From: a virus
Reading direction: 5' to 3' (one strand)
Virus record (IMG/VR): IMGVR_UViG_3300047562_000226
Location: 1-22,852 of that record
DNA length: 22,852 nucleotides
Part shown: positions 1 through 7,581 of the stretch, one piece after another
Position numbering within the stretch: the first letter of the stretch is position 1
How the letters are laid out: each line of letters opens with the position of its first letter
The notes under the pieces: model-generated
The model's database searches: none
The model's input: the letters and a program-made list of their open reading frames with translations, nothing else
Told to the model about the DNA's origin: nothing
Position numbers and translations under genes: made by a program

Positions 1-221
1 TCGTATTCGCATCACCTTCCAAGTCCAGGGTAAGAAATCTTCAATCGATTGGAAGGGTGCTACGCAAAGGTGAAGGGAAAGATTTAGCAACACTATATGA
101 TATTGCTGACGACATTTCTGAGAAACCAAATAAAAATTATACGTTAAAGCATCTAGAAGAAAGAATCAATATCTACCAAGAAGAAAACTTTAATTATGAA
201 GTAATTAAAATTAAAGTGTAA
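1..221 (+). CDS. uvsW: UvsW-type SF2 helicase, C-terminal end only (partial)
   Basis: This is the 3' end of a gene cut by the window edge; the reading frame begins at base 3 and stops at TAA 219-221. The visible 72 residues contain SKSRVRNLQSIGRVLR, which matches helicase superfamily 2 motif VI (QxxGRxxR, with the arginine finger). It is followed by KGEGKDLATLYDIADD, typical of the end of phage T4 UvsW. UvsW is an ATP-dependent helicase that remodels recombination intermediates and R-loops and helps phage switch from origin- to recombination-dependent replication. That role is family knowledge; the sequence shows only the last helicase motif. Its position just ahead of genes 55, 47 and 46 agrees with a T4-like replication and recombination block. 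The next gene starts 1 base after the stop. Confidence 0.85.
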   Translation, partial: VFASPSKSRVRNLQSIGRVLRKGEGKDLATLYDIADDISEKPNKNYTLKHLEERINIYQEENFNYEVIKIKV

Positions 222-222
222 T

Positions 223-618
223 ATGGAAGAAGAATTCTATGCATCAATAAAATTAATGTCAGGCGAAGAAATCGTTGCTAAGGTTTCTTACGATAATGAT
301 GAAGATGTTCTTATTATTGAAAATCCTAGATTAGTAAATGTTATTGAAATGAAAAGAGGAAAGAGCACCATGAAGGGATTCACTTTTGAATCTTGGATGG
401 CAGCTACTTACGATGAAATGTTTATTATTAAAAAAGACCACATCCTCACTATCACAGAATTAGATACTAAGATTCAAAAATTTTATCAAAGGTATCTACA
501 AAAAGAAAATGGTGAAGTAGAAGACTCGACAAAAGTAGATATCAAAAATCAAAGAGGATATCTATCTTCAATAAAAGAAGCCCGTAAGTCTTTAGAAGAT
601 CTTTATAAAAAAAGCTAA
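223..618 (+). CDS. Sm-like (LSm-fold) small phage protein A
   Basis: A 131-residue protein whose N-terminal half reads as a short beta-barrel: a strand with KLMSGEEIVAKV (residues 10-21), an acidic turn, a strand ending in ENPR, a central FESW segment (about residues 54-57) and a closing strand before HILTITE. This layout recurs in two other proteins here (12003 and 12313), so I call all three one family. It resembles the Sm-like proteins of putative cyanophage origin that I recall from structural genomics work. The C-terminal 40 residues are charged and probably helical. There is no clear Shine-Dalgarno, and the start lies 1 base after the uvsW stop, so translation is probably coupled. Sm-like proteins often form rings that bind RNA, but no function is shown here. 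The family match is moderate and the function unknown. Confidence 0.7.
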   Translation: MEEEFYASIKLMSGEEIVAKVSYDNDEDVLIIENPRLVNVIEMKRGKSTMKGFTFESWMAATYDEMFIIKKDHILTITELDTKIQKFYQRYLQKENGEVEDSTKVDIKNQRGYLSSIKEARKSLEDLYKKS

Positions 619-656
619 TAACTTTGAAACGCGACATCGCTAATTATACAAGTTTT

Positions 657-679
657 CAGGGGGTCTGTCAAGCCCCTTG
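657..679 (+). terminator. G/C-rich hairpin upstream of gene 55, weak terminator or leader structure
   Basis: CAGGGGG (657-663) can pair with CCCCTTG (673-679), giving about 7 bp with one G-U pair and a 9-base loop. No clean T-run follows, so it is a poor intrinsic terminator. Its 3' arm runs directly into the TTGCAT box of the promoter at 677-705. It may be a partial terminator for the uvsW transcript or a structure reused by the promoter. Confidence 0.4.
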
Positions 680-705
680 CATTATCTATGATATGATGTT
701 ACAAT
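677..705 (+). promoter_or_regulatory. sigma70-like promoter for gene 55 operon
   Basis: TTGCAT (677-682) and TACAAT (700-705) are separated by exactly 17 bases, as in bacterial sigma70 promoters. It lies in the 110-base gap before gene 55, 23 bases ahead of the ATG, and AAAGGA (712-717) could serve as ribosome site. The same gap also contains TATGAT repeats, so the exact -10 box is uncertain. Confidence 0.5.
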
Positions 706-728
706 ACTGACAAAGGATAATTCGTAAG

Positions 729-1220
729 ATGGCAAAAAGAAAGACTGAAAACTATGTAAACAACAGAGACTTCCTTGATGCTCTCATGGTTTATCGCAAA
801 GAGGTTGCCGCTGCTGAAGCAGCAGGTGAGCCAAAACCTCGTGTGCCTCCTTACATTGGTCAGTGTTTCTTAAAGATTGCCACGCATTTATCATACAAAC
901 CTAACTTTGTCAACTACATGTTTAGGGAAGATATGATTTGCGACGGTATTGAAAATTGTTTACAATACATTCACAACTTCAATCCAGAAAAATCTACGAA
1001 TCCTTTTGCCTACTTCACTCAGATTATCTACTTTGCCTTCCTTCGTCGTATCCAGAAAGAAAAGAAACAGTTAGAAATCAAGAGTAAAATTCTTGAGAAG
1101 TCTGGGTTTGATGAAGTATTGTATACAGACAGTTACACTGGTGACATGTCTGGTTATAATAGTAGCTCATCAGATTTGAATAGCATCAAAGAGTCCCTTG
1201 AAATTAGATACAAACGATGA
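729..1220 (+). CDS. 55: late-transcription sigma factor gp55
   Basis: A 163-residue protein matching T4 gp55, the small sigma-family protein that directs host RNA polymerase to late promoters (consensus near TATAAATA) together with the sliding clamp. The sigma region 2-like segment is clear: NPEKSTNPFAYFTQ starts at residue 85 and is followed by an aromatic-rich helix (IIYFAFLRRIQKEKKQ) expected to bind the -10 DNA and the polymerase. T4 gp55 is slightly longer (185 residues). The start uses AAAGGA 11 bases upstream. The stop overlaps the start of gene 47 (ATGA, 1217-1220). Late motifs that it should recognise are seen downstream at 21431, 22241 and 22625, and gene 45 for its clamp partner is in the same window. 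Confidence 0.92.
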   Translation: MAKRKTENYVNNRDFLDALMVYRKEVAAAEAAGEPKPRVPPYIGQCFLKIATHLSYKPNFVNYMFREDMICDGIENCLQYIHNFNPEKSTNPFAYFTQIIYFAFLRRIQKEKKQLEIKSKILEKSGFDEVLYTDSYTGDMSGYNSSSSDLNSIKESLEIRYKR

Positions 1221-2266
1221 GTATTGCTCTTATTACTGACCAGCATCTAGACGGGAGAAAAGGCAGTGTTGCATTCTGGGAATACTTCAAAAGATTCTAT
1301 GATGAAGTATTCTTTCCGACCCTGGAAGCAAGAGGAGTCAGAAATATTATCGACCTTGGTGATACGTTTGATAATCGCAAAGGGATTGACTATAATGTTT
1401 GGAACCGTGTGCGCGAATATTATTTTTCGCGTCTTGAAGACATGGGTATTTTCGTCCACATGATTCTAGGCAATCATTGTGTATACTACAAAAATACAAA
1501 TAAGATTAATTCCCCTGAGTTGCTTCTAAAGGATTTTCATAACATTGAAATATACTCTAGTCCAGAAGTTGTTAGCATCGAAGGCAGAAAAATTTTGATG
1601 ATGCCTTGGATTAACTCAAGTAACTATGATGATACCATGAGGCAACTTAATGATACTTCTGCTGAAGTGGCAATGGGTCATTTAGAGTTGAATGGTTTTG
1701 AAGTAACTCCTGGTATGAAGATGGAGCATGGAATGGATGCTAAAATCTTTTCTAAATTCAAACAAGTATTCTCTGGACATTTTCATCATAAGTCAACCAA
1801 AGGTAATATTACTTACTTAGGTAATCCTTATCAGATGTTTTGGAATGACTATAAGGATGAGCGAGGATTTCATTTGTGGGACCCCGATACTTTAGAGTTA
1901 GAGAGAGTTAAAAATCCTTTTGAAATTTTTCAGAAAATTTATTATAACGAAACAACCGATTCACACAATCAGTTTGATATCAGTAAGTGTGCAAACTCTT
2001 TTATCAAAATTATTGTAGAAGATAAAAAAGACTATCAAGAGTTTGAGAAGTTTGTTGAGAATGTCTACTGCAAGAAACCACATGATGTGAAAATTGTAGA
2101 AACATTTGTCAACGACACCTTTACAGAGGAAGATGAAAATCTTGAAGTTAAAGATACTCTTACTCTTCTTAATGAATATATTGATGAAGTTGAGTTATCC
2201 GTAAATAAAAATAGATTAAAATCTCTTATGAAGTCCCTATATATTGAGAGTTGTGAGGTAGTATGA
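1217..2266 (+). CDS. 47: recombination endonuclease subunit gp47 (Mre11-type)
   Basis: A 349-residue calcineurin-like phosphoesterase, the nuclease half of the gp46/gp47 (Rad50/Mre11-like) complex that resects DNA ends for recombination-dependent replication and degrades host DNA. Metal-binding motifs run in order: D8-Q-H10, G48-D49 in GDTFDNRK, G85-N86-H87, GHLELNGF in the middle, and GHFHH. All match T4 gp47, whose length is similar (339). The residue after GNH is Cys where Asp is usual; the metal-binding Asn and His are kept, so I expect an active enzyme. The start overlaps the gene 55 stop. The stop at 2264-2266 directly abuts the next ATG. The partner gene 46 lies 263 bases downstream, separated only by a small gene. 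Confidence 0.95.
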   Translation: MSIALITDQHLDGRKGSVAFWEYFKRFYDEVFFPTLEARGVRNIIDLGDTFDNRKGIDYNVWNRVREYYFSRLEDMGIFVHMILGNHCVYYKNTNKINSPELLLKDFHNIEIYSSPEVVSIEGRKILMMPWINSSNYDDTMRQLNDTSAEVAMGHLELNGFEVTPGMKMEHGMDAKIFSKFKQVFSGHFHHKSTKGNITYLGNPYQMFWNDYKDERGFHLWDPDTLELERVKNPFEIFQKIYYNETTDSHNQFDISKCANSFIKIIVEDKKDYQEFEKFVENVYCKKPHDVKIVETFVNDTFTEEDENLEVKDTLTLLNEYIDEVELSVNKNRLKSLMKSLYIESCEVV

Positions 2267-2533
2267 ATGTATCTTATCTGCCTTAAGGAACACAACGATG
2301 GTGTTTACTCAGTAATCTCAGAAGAGGGTGATCATGTTATTTTCTTCTTTGAAGAAGAAGAGGATGCGGATAGGTATCTTATGCAATTAGAGCAGAGTGA
2401 TGATGATGACCTTCCAGAGATGACAGTTGTTGAGGTGGATATTGACATTGCGACCAAAGTATGCGAAGATAAGGGTTACCACTACACAGTGGTAACTCCA
2501 GATGATGTGGTAGTGCCCCCTAAAGATTTATGA
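2267..2533 (+). CDS. DUF3110-like small acidic protein
   Basis: An 88-residue acidic protein of unknown function between genes 47 and 46. It has a short strand (YLICLKEHNDGVYSV), then VIFFFEEEEDADRYLMQLEQ (residues 24-43), then a strand with VVEVDID and a GYHYTVVTPDD end. This order (strand, FEdEDDAeRY helix, PxxxVxEvd, GY...vxP) is how I remember DUF3110, a small family found in cyanobacteria and their phages. The pattern suggests a ferredoxin-like alpha/beta fold. The start touches the gene 47 stop and the end overlaps the gene 46 start (ATGA at 2530), so expression is tied to the nuclease subunits. Function is unknown; it supports a cyanobacterial host. Confidence 0.7.
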   Translation: MYLICLKEHNDGVYSVISEEGDHVIFFFEEEEDADRYLMQLEQSDDDDLPEMTVVEVDIDIATKVCEDKGYHYTVVTPDDVVVPPKDL

Positions 2534-4254
2534 TTATTTTTAAAAACCTGAAGTGGAAAAACTTTCTCAGCACGGGTAATCAATATACAGAAGTGGACCT
2601 GTCGAAAGAAAAGAGCACTATCATTGTGGGAGCAAATGGTGCTGGTAAGTCTACAATCTTAGACGCTCTCACTTTTGCATTGTTTGGAAAACCTTTTCGT
2701 AAAATTAATAAACCACAACTCCTCAACTCAATCAATCAATCTGATTGTGTTGTGAATCTTAATTTCAACATCGGTAGGAATAAATACGAAGTAACGCGGG
2801 GAATCAAACCTGCGATTTTTGAAATTAAACAGAATGGTGCAGTATTAAATCAAGACGCATCTGCTGTTGACCAGCAGAAAAATTTTGAGCAAACCATTCT
2901 CAAAATGAATTACAAATCTTTTACTCAGATTGTCGTACTTGGGTCGTCTACCTTCGTGCCATTCATGAGGTTACCGCTAGCGGCACGACGAGATATTATT
3001 GAAGACATTCTGGACATTCAGATTTTCTCTTCGATGAATGTTAATCTGAAGGACAAGATTAGAAATATTAATGAAGAATTGAAAGACCACGAATATAACT
3101 TTTCTCTTGTCAAGGAAAAAATTGACATGCAGAAAAAGTTTATGATGGATATTGAGAAAAAGAATAAAGAAGATATTCAAGAAAAAGAGCAGCGCAAAGA
3201 GTCTCTACTCACTGAGGCATTAAATTATGAGACACAAATCCTCGATAACGACAAGACAATCGACGAAAAGAGCTCTACCCTTTCAGACACGAAGAAAATT
3301 AAAGCAACGATTGCTAAGGTCGAAACACTCAAGAATAAAATCTCGCACAAGCATACCAACTATGTTAAAGAGAAATTATTCTTTGAGCAAAATGATTCTT
3401 GTCCAACATGCGGTCAGGGCATCGAAGAATCTTTCAAACAAGAAAAGGTCACGCTTCTCTCGGATAAACTTACTGAGGTGGAGAAAGCAATGTCTGATTT
3501 GGGACAACAACTTTCCGATCTCCAAAGTCAAGAAAATACCTTTATTCTTTTAATTGATGAGATAAACGAAATCAATGCAAAGAATAGGCAGTTAAAAAAT
3601 GACATTAACTCACTTCATAGGAGAATTGAGGAATTGGATGGAGACATCAGAAAACTTAGGGATTCAGATGTCAGTCAACGGGAGCAATTTCAAATTCTTA
3701 AATCACTCGATAGCGAAAGCAAAAAGATTCAAAAAACAATCTCCGAAACCAAAGAGGAAAAAGATTGTCTCACCACAGCAGCGCAACTTCTCAAAGACTC
3801 GGGCATCAAAACGCGCATCATCAAAAAATACCTCCCGACGATGAATAAACTCATCAACGATTATCTAGATAAGATGGAGTTTTCTGCATCGTTTATGCTA
3901 GATGAAAGTTTTAGTGAAGTTATTAAATCAAGATACCGTGATGAATTTTCTTATGAATCTTTCAGTGAGGGAGAGAAAGCTCGTATTGACATCGCTCTTC
4001 TGCTTACTTGGCGCTCTATTGCTAAGCTCAAGAATAGCGTGGATACTAACCTCTTAATCCTCGATGAAATCTTTGACGGGTCACTTGACCAATCTGGCAA
4101 CAGTGACCTAGGATGGATTCTCAAAACGTTTGACGATAAAACAAACGTATTCGTTATTTCCCACCGCGACAATATGGCAGACAAGTTTGACCGCTGCCTA
4201 CGATTTGAGAAGCATAAGAATTACTCATACGTCACTGAGGAATCAACAGTGTGA
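2530..4254 (+). CDS. 46: recombination endonuclease subunit gp46 (Rad50/SMC-type ATPase)
   Basis: A 574-residue SMC-family ATPase, partner of gp47 in DNA end resection. The Walker A loop is G34-ANGAGKST42. Two long charged coiled-coil stretches (about residues 165-280 and 300-420) flank a zinc hook, CPTCG, with cysteines 291 and 294, which would join two molecules through a metal ion. The ABC signature FSEGEKARID lies near residues 478-487, and Walker B ends in D512-E513 of LLILDEIFDGSLD. Length is close to T4 gp46 (560). The start overlaps the preceding stop (ATGA). Everything needed for ATP-driven dimerisation is present. A hairpin and a new promoter follow directly. Confidence 0.96.
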   Translation: MIIFKNLKWKNFLSTGNQYTEVDLSKEKSTIIVGANGAGKSTILDALTFALFGKPFRKINKPQLLNSINQSDCVVNLNFNIGRNKYEVTRGIKPAIFEIKQNGAVLNQDASAVDQQKNFEQTILKMNYKSFTQIVVLGSSTFVPFMRLPLAARRDIIEDILDIQIFSSMNVNLKDKIRNINEELKDHEYNFSLVKEKIDMQKKFMMDIEKKNKEDIQEKEQRKESLLTEALNYETQILDNDKTIDEKSSTLSDTKKIKATIAKVETLKNKISHKHTNYVKEKLFFEQNDSCPTCGQGIEESFKQEKVTLLSDKLTEVEKAMSDLGQQLSDLQSQENTFILLIDEINEINAKNRQLKNDINSLHRRIEELDGDIRKLRDSDVSQREQFQILKSLDSESKKIQKTISETKEEKDCLTTAAQLLKDSGIKTRIIKKYLPTMNKLINDYLDKMEFSASFMLDESFSEVIKSRYRDEFSYESFSEGEKARIDIALLLTWRSIAKLKNSVDTNLLILDEIFDGSLDQSGNSDLGWILKTFDDKTNVFVISHRDNMADKFDRCLRFEKHKNYSYVTEESTV

Positions 4255-4260
4255 CTTATC

Positions 4261-4284
4261 AGGGGTTGTCTTAGGGCGACCCCT
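4261..4284 (+). terminator. 10-bp hairpin after gene 46
   Basis: AGGGGTTGTC (4261-4270) pairs with GGCGACCCCT (4275-4284) around a TTAG loop: 10 bp including two G-U pairs. It starts 6 bases after the gene 46 stop, so it sits where a terminator is expected. It lacks a T-run (it is followed by GTTGTATGAT), so it may instead stabilise the mRNA end or slow polymerase. The TTGTCT box of the next promoter begins inside its 5' arm. Confidence 0.5.
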
Positions 4285-4294
4285 GTTGTATGAT
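4266..4294 (+). promoter_or_regulatory. sigma70-like promoter for the VWA gene
   Basis: TTGTCT (4266-4271) and TATGAT (4289-4294) are 17 bases apart, ideal spacing. Transcription would begin near 4301 and give a leader of under 20 bases before ATG 4318. No strong Shine-Dalgarno is present (only AAGAGA at 4310-4315). Confidence 0.5.
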
Positions 4295-4317
4295 AGGTCT
4301 ATCGACGCAAGAGACCA

Positions 4318-6438
4318 ATGCTTAACATGGAAGTCAAGGGCAGTCTTGCCCGCCTGCTCGCCACTGAGAATCTCATTGTAGAGCACCGTAACGTAGAGAC
4401 TGCCATGTTTAACGTGGTTGACCGTGTGCTGACGCTGCCTATGTGGAAACGTGCTAGCGTCAACGTCTATGATATGCTGGTCGGTCACGAGGTCGGTCAT
4501 GCTCTCTATACTCCCCAGAAGTTTGGGCAAGACTATGGTGTCCCTCAGTCTTACTTGAATGTGGTTGAGGATGCTCGCATCGAGAAACTCATGAAGCGTA
4601 AGTTTCCTGGTCTTGCTCGTAACTTCTATGCTGGTTATCAGGAATTGCATGATGAAGATTTCTTCGCCATTGGTGACCGCTCACTCAACTCCTATACTCT
4701 AATCGACCGTATCAATCTGTATTTCAAGATTGGTATTCATGCTAATGAAATGTTTGGTTTTGAGAAGGAAGAAACTCCTCTGGTTGATATGGTTGCCAAT
4801 GCAGAAACTTTTGAGGAAGTTGTAGAAGCTGCTCGTGCCATTCTAAAATATACTAAAGAAAAAGAAATGGAGAAGGTAGCAGAGATTCCTAATGCTGAAG
4901 AGTTGCAAAGCGATACTGCAGCACAATCGAATTCTGCACCATCTTCTATTCAACAATCTGATGTTGGAGAATCTGAAGAAGAGAAAGTCCAGTCCGAGGA
5001 GAAGGTAGAAAACACTGGTGCTCAAACTGGTGCTGGAGACCTAGGTGGTGACTTTAAATCTGAGACGGATTCTGCATTCACAGAATCACAAAAGAATCTA
5101 GTCAACAAAGAGTATGGTGACATTGACTATGTTGAAATGCCGCCCCTCAGTATCGATACTTTTGTGGTCAAGAATGAAACAGTGATGGAGGAGTGCAATG
5201 CAACTTTCTCTGAGCAAAATAACAGTGCATTTCAATATGTAGACTCTGCTTATCTGGAGTATCGTAAAGAAGCGCAACGTGAAGTATCTTTTCTCGTTAA
5301 AGAGTTTGAGATGCGTAAGTCTGCAGACCAATATGCTCGCTCTCACAGTTCAAAGACTGGTGTCCTTGATACTAGCAAACTTCATACTTTCAAATGGAAT
5401 GAAGACCTATTCAAGAAAGTCAACGTTATTCCTGATGGCAAGAATCATGGTTTGATTTTTATTCTTGACTGGTCTGGGTCTATGGGACAGATTCTCATGG
5501 ATACTGCCAAGCAACTTCTTAACATTGCATGGTTTTGTAAGAAGACTCAGATTCCTTTTGATGTCTATGCGTTTACTAATAACTATTGGTATGACCGCAA
5601 CTATGACCACGAGGAAGATTGTGTGCAATCTGATGGCCGTCACCATGACAAGAAAGCAGGTTACATCGAGATTTCTTCTTACTTCCGTCTGCTGAATCTC
5701 ATCTCTAGTAATGGCAAGAATGGAAAAGACCTTGAGAAACAACTTCTCAACTTCTGGCGACTTGTGTATGGTGAGAGCATGTATTGTGGTTACACTCTTC
5801 CCATTGGATATGGTCTCTCTGGCACTCCTCTGAATGAATCTGTGATTGCTCTCACTGCTATCATTCCTGACTTCCAGAAGCGCACTAAAGTCCAGAAGAC
5901 TAATGTGATTATTCTCACTGATGGTGAGGCACAATCAATCTCCTATAACAAAGATATCTCTTGGGGTGGTGTTTCTAAAATTGGGCAGAATCACATTGGA
6001 CAACATTGCGTTTTGCGTGACCGTGTTAATGGGCGAGTGTATCCTTCCTTCACAGGAAGTTACTACTCTGCAGATGAGATTACTTCTACTTTCTTGACTG
6101 CAGTCCGCAATCGTTTCCCTGATGTTAATCTGATTGGGATTCGTCTCACTAATGGTCGCGGTCTTAGTAATGCAATTGGCATCAGCAAAAGGACTATCAC
6201 TGATGCTGATAAAATTCAAAAGGAATGGAGGAAGTCTAAGTCTGCTGAGATTTCTGATTACAATGGATATCAGAAAATGTATTTCATCGGTAGCGATAAC
6301 ATTCACAACGATGACAATTCTTTTGAAGTTGCACAAGATGCAACCAAGTCTCAAATCAGGAATGCATTTAAGAAGTCCCTCTCCAAGAAGGCAGTCAACA
6401 AGAAAATGCTGACCTCCTTCGCTACCATGGTCAGTTGA
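4318..6438 (+). CDS. zincin-like (HExxH) plus von Willebrand A domain protein, CobT-like
   Basis: A 706-residue two-domain protein. The N-terminal part has H57-E58-V-G-H61, a zinc metalloprotease HExxH motif, followed 23 residues after H61 by VVEDARIE (E84), a plausible third zinc ligand. The VEDARIE stretch also resembles the N-terminal part of CobT-type chelatase subunits. An acidic, Ser/Glu-rich linker covers about residues 190-270. The C-terminal VWA domain has a complete metal site: D384-W-S386-G-S388, T503 in SGTPLNE, and D535 in LTDGEA. Such proteins usually work with an AAA+ ATPase of the MoxR/CobS class, which is the next gene. Annotators often call this gene a putative peptidase; protease activity is inferred, not shown. 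An alternative start is M4 (4327). It has its own promoter and a terminator after it. Arginine is mostly CGT/CGC. Confidence 0.85.
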   Translation: MLNMEVKGSLARLLATENLIVEHRNVETAMFNVVDRVLTLPMWKRASVNVYDMLVGHEVGHALYTPQKFGQDYGVPQSYLNVVEDARIEKLMKRKFPGLARNFYAGYQELHDEDFFAIGDRSLNSYTLIDRINLYFKIGIHANEMFGFEKEETPLVDMVANAETFEEVVEAARAILKYTKEKEMEKVAEIPNAEELQSDTAAQSNSAPSSIQQSDVGESEEEKVQSEEKVENTGAQTGAGDLGGDFKSETDSAFTESQKNLVNKEYGDIDYVEMPPLSIDTFVVKNETVMEECNATFSEQNNSAFQYVDSAYLEYRKEAQREVSFLVKEFEMRKSADQYARSHSSKTGVLDTSKLHTFKWNEDLFKKVNVIPDGKNHGLIFILDWSGSMGQILMDTAKQLLNIAWFCKKTQIPFDVYAFTNNYWYDRNYDHEEDCVQSDGRHHDKKAGYIEISSYFRLLNLISSNGKNGKDLEKQLLNFWRLVYGESMYCGYTLPIGYGLSGTPLNESVIALTAIIPDFQKRTKVQKTNVIILTDGEAQSISYNKDISWGGVSKIGQNHIGQHCVLRDRVNGRVYPSFTGSYYSADEITSTFLTAVRNRFPDVNLIGIRLTNGRGLSNAIGISKRTITDADKIQKEWRKSKSAEISDYNGYQKMYFIGSDNIHNDDNSFEVAQDATKSQIRNAFKKSLSKKAVNKKMLTSFATMVS

Positions 6439-6442
6439 GAAA

Positions 6443-6464
6443 CCGACCCCAAGTCGGATTTTTT
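6443..6464 (+). terminator. rho-independent terminator after the VWA gene
   Basis: CCGAC (6443-6447) and GTCGG (6453-6457) form a 5-bp stem with a 5-base loop, followed by A and six T (6459-6464), 4 bases after the stop codon. The stem is short, so termination may be partial. Confidence 0.65.
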
Positions 6465-6478
6465 CCGATTATCCCTTG

Positions 6479-6484
6479 TATAAT
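6479..6484 (+). promoter_or_regulatory. -10 box (TATAAT) ahead of cobS-like gene
   Basis: A perfect TATAAT follows the terminator and lies 27 bases before ATG 6511. No good -35 box is visible at 16-18 bases, where the terminator T-run lies. It could need an activator, or be a variant phage promoter (TATAATATA resembles the late motif). The leader to the ATG is rich in C and A and has no Shine-Dalgarno. Confidence 0.4.
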
Positions 6485-6510
6485 ATACACATACCAAACG
6501 ACCCAACCCC

Positions 6511-7581
6511 ATGAAAAACTTTGAAGTTGCCCCCATTGTTGAGCGTTACGGTCAAACCGTTTCGGCGTCTCACCTGCGCGAGTATGCTGGTGAGATTGGA
6601 ATGTCCTACCAGACACTGACTAAGAAACTGGAGCAATACAAAGTCCAGCGTGGACTGTGGCAACTGTCTGTTGCTGAGCAACTGGAGCAAACTTTCAATG
6701 CTCCCGCCGCTGTTACCGTACGGGAAAATATGGACCTTATTCCTCAAAAAGATACTAACTTTGTCCCGTTCGGGAATTTTGCAGACATCAAAAAAATTAT
6801 TCAATCTGGTATCTTTTATCCTACTTTTATTACTGGTCTGTCTGGTAACGGCAAGACTTTCTCTGTGGAGCAAGCATGTGCTCAACTGAAACGTGAGTTG
6901 ATTCGTGTAAACATTACTATTGAAACTGATGAAGACGATCTTATTGGTGGGTTTCGCCTTGTCGATGGGTCAACTGTTTGGCATAACGGACCTGTCATTG
7001 AAGCACTCGAACGAGGAGCAGTCCTGCTACTCGATGAGATTGACCTTGCTAGCAACAAAATCCTTTGCCTCCAATCCATCCTTGAAGGGAGCGGTGTGTT
7101 TCTGAAAAAGATTGGCAAGTTTGTCAAACCTGCTCCTGGTTTCACTGTTATTGCTACTGCTAACACTAAAGGCAAAGGTAGTGATGATGGTCGCTTCATT
7201 GGCACTAATGTGCTCAACGAAGCATTCCTTGAGCGTTTCCCTGTTACCTTCGAGCAGTCCTATCCTTCTGCCAAGATTGAATCTGCTATCCTAAAGAAAG
7301 TTTCTGAGTCTCTTGAATGCTACGATGCTGACTTTGTTGAGCGTCTAGTTTCCTGGGGTGAGATTATTCGCAAGACTTTCTTTGATGGTGGTGTCGATGA
7401 AATTATTTCCACTCGTCGCCTGGTGCATGTTATTCGTGCCTACTCAATCTTCGGCAAACGTATGAAAGCAATCGAAGTTTGTGTCAATCGTTTCGATGAT
7501 GAAACAAAGCAATCATTCTTGGAATTGTATGCTAAAATTGATGCAACAGTAACTACCGACGAAACTGCCGATGCTGAATGA
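6511..7581 (+). CDS. cobS: AAA+ ATPase of the CobS/MoxR class
   Basis: A 356-residue AAA+ ATPase. A small N-terminal domain (about residues 10-60) has a helix-turn-helix-like stretch (GMSYQTLTKKLEQY). The P-loop is G109-LSGNGKT116, Walker B ends in D175-E176 of LLLDEIDLA, and sensor 1 lies in VIATANTKG. The next segment, LNEAFLERFPVTFEQ, carries the arginine-finger region typical of CobS/CbbQ/MoxR enzymes. Cyanophage copies are commonly named cobS and proposed to help cobalamin synthesis by cobalt insertion. The preceding gene encodes a VWA protein with a complete metal site, so the pair looks like a MoxR-VWA remodelling machine; the real substrate is unknown. The start is the only sensible ATG, without Shine-Dalgarno. 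All 17 arginine codons are CGN, unlike the late-side genes. Confidence 0.88.
   Translation: MKNFEVAPIVERYGQTVSASHLREYAGEIGMSYQTLTKKLEQYKVQRGLWQLSVAEQLEQTFNAPAAVTVRENMDLIPQKDTNFVPFGNFADIKKIIQSGIFYPTFITGLSGNGKTFSVEQACAQLKRELIRVNITIETDEDDLIGGFRLVDGSTVWHNGPVIEALERGAVLLLDEIDLASNKILCLQSILEGSGVFLKKIGKFVKPAPGFTVIATANTKGKGSDDGRFIGTNVLNEAFLERFPVTFEQSYPSAKIESAILKKVSESLECYDADFVERLVSWGEIIRKTFFDGGVDEIISTRRLVHVIRAYSIFGKRMKAIEVCVNRFDDETKQSFLELYAKIDATVTTDETADAE

Noticed and set aside
1481-1483. gp47 GNHC in place of GNHD as a sign of inactivation
   Set aside because: The catalytic Asn and His and all other metal ligands are kept, so loss of activity is unlikely from this change alone.
4243-4650. 135-aa open frame on the - strand across the gene 46/VWA gap
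   Set aside because: Antisense to the HExxH region and the promoter; the encoded residues show no recognisable motif.
5407-5934. 175-aa open frame on the - strand
   Set aside because: Lies entirely antisense to the VWA domain of the 706-aa gene, has no domain pattern, and no - strand promoter or ribosome site is seen.
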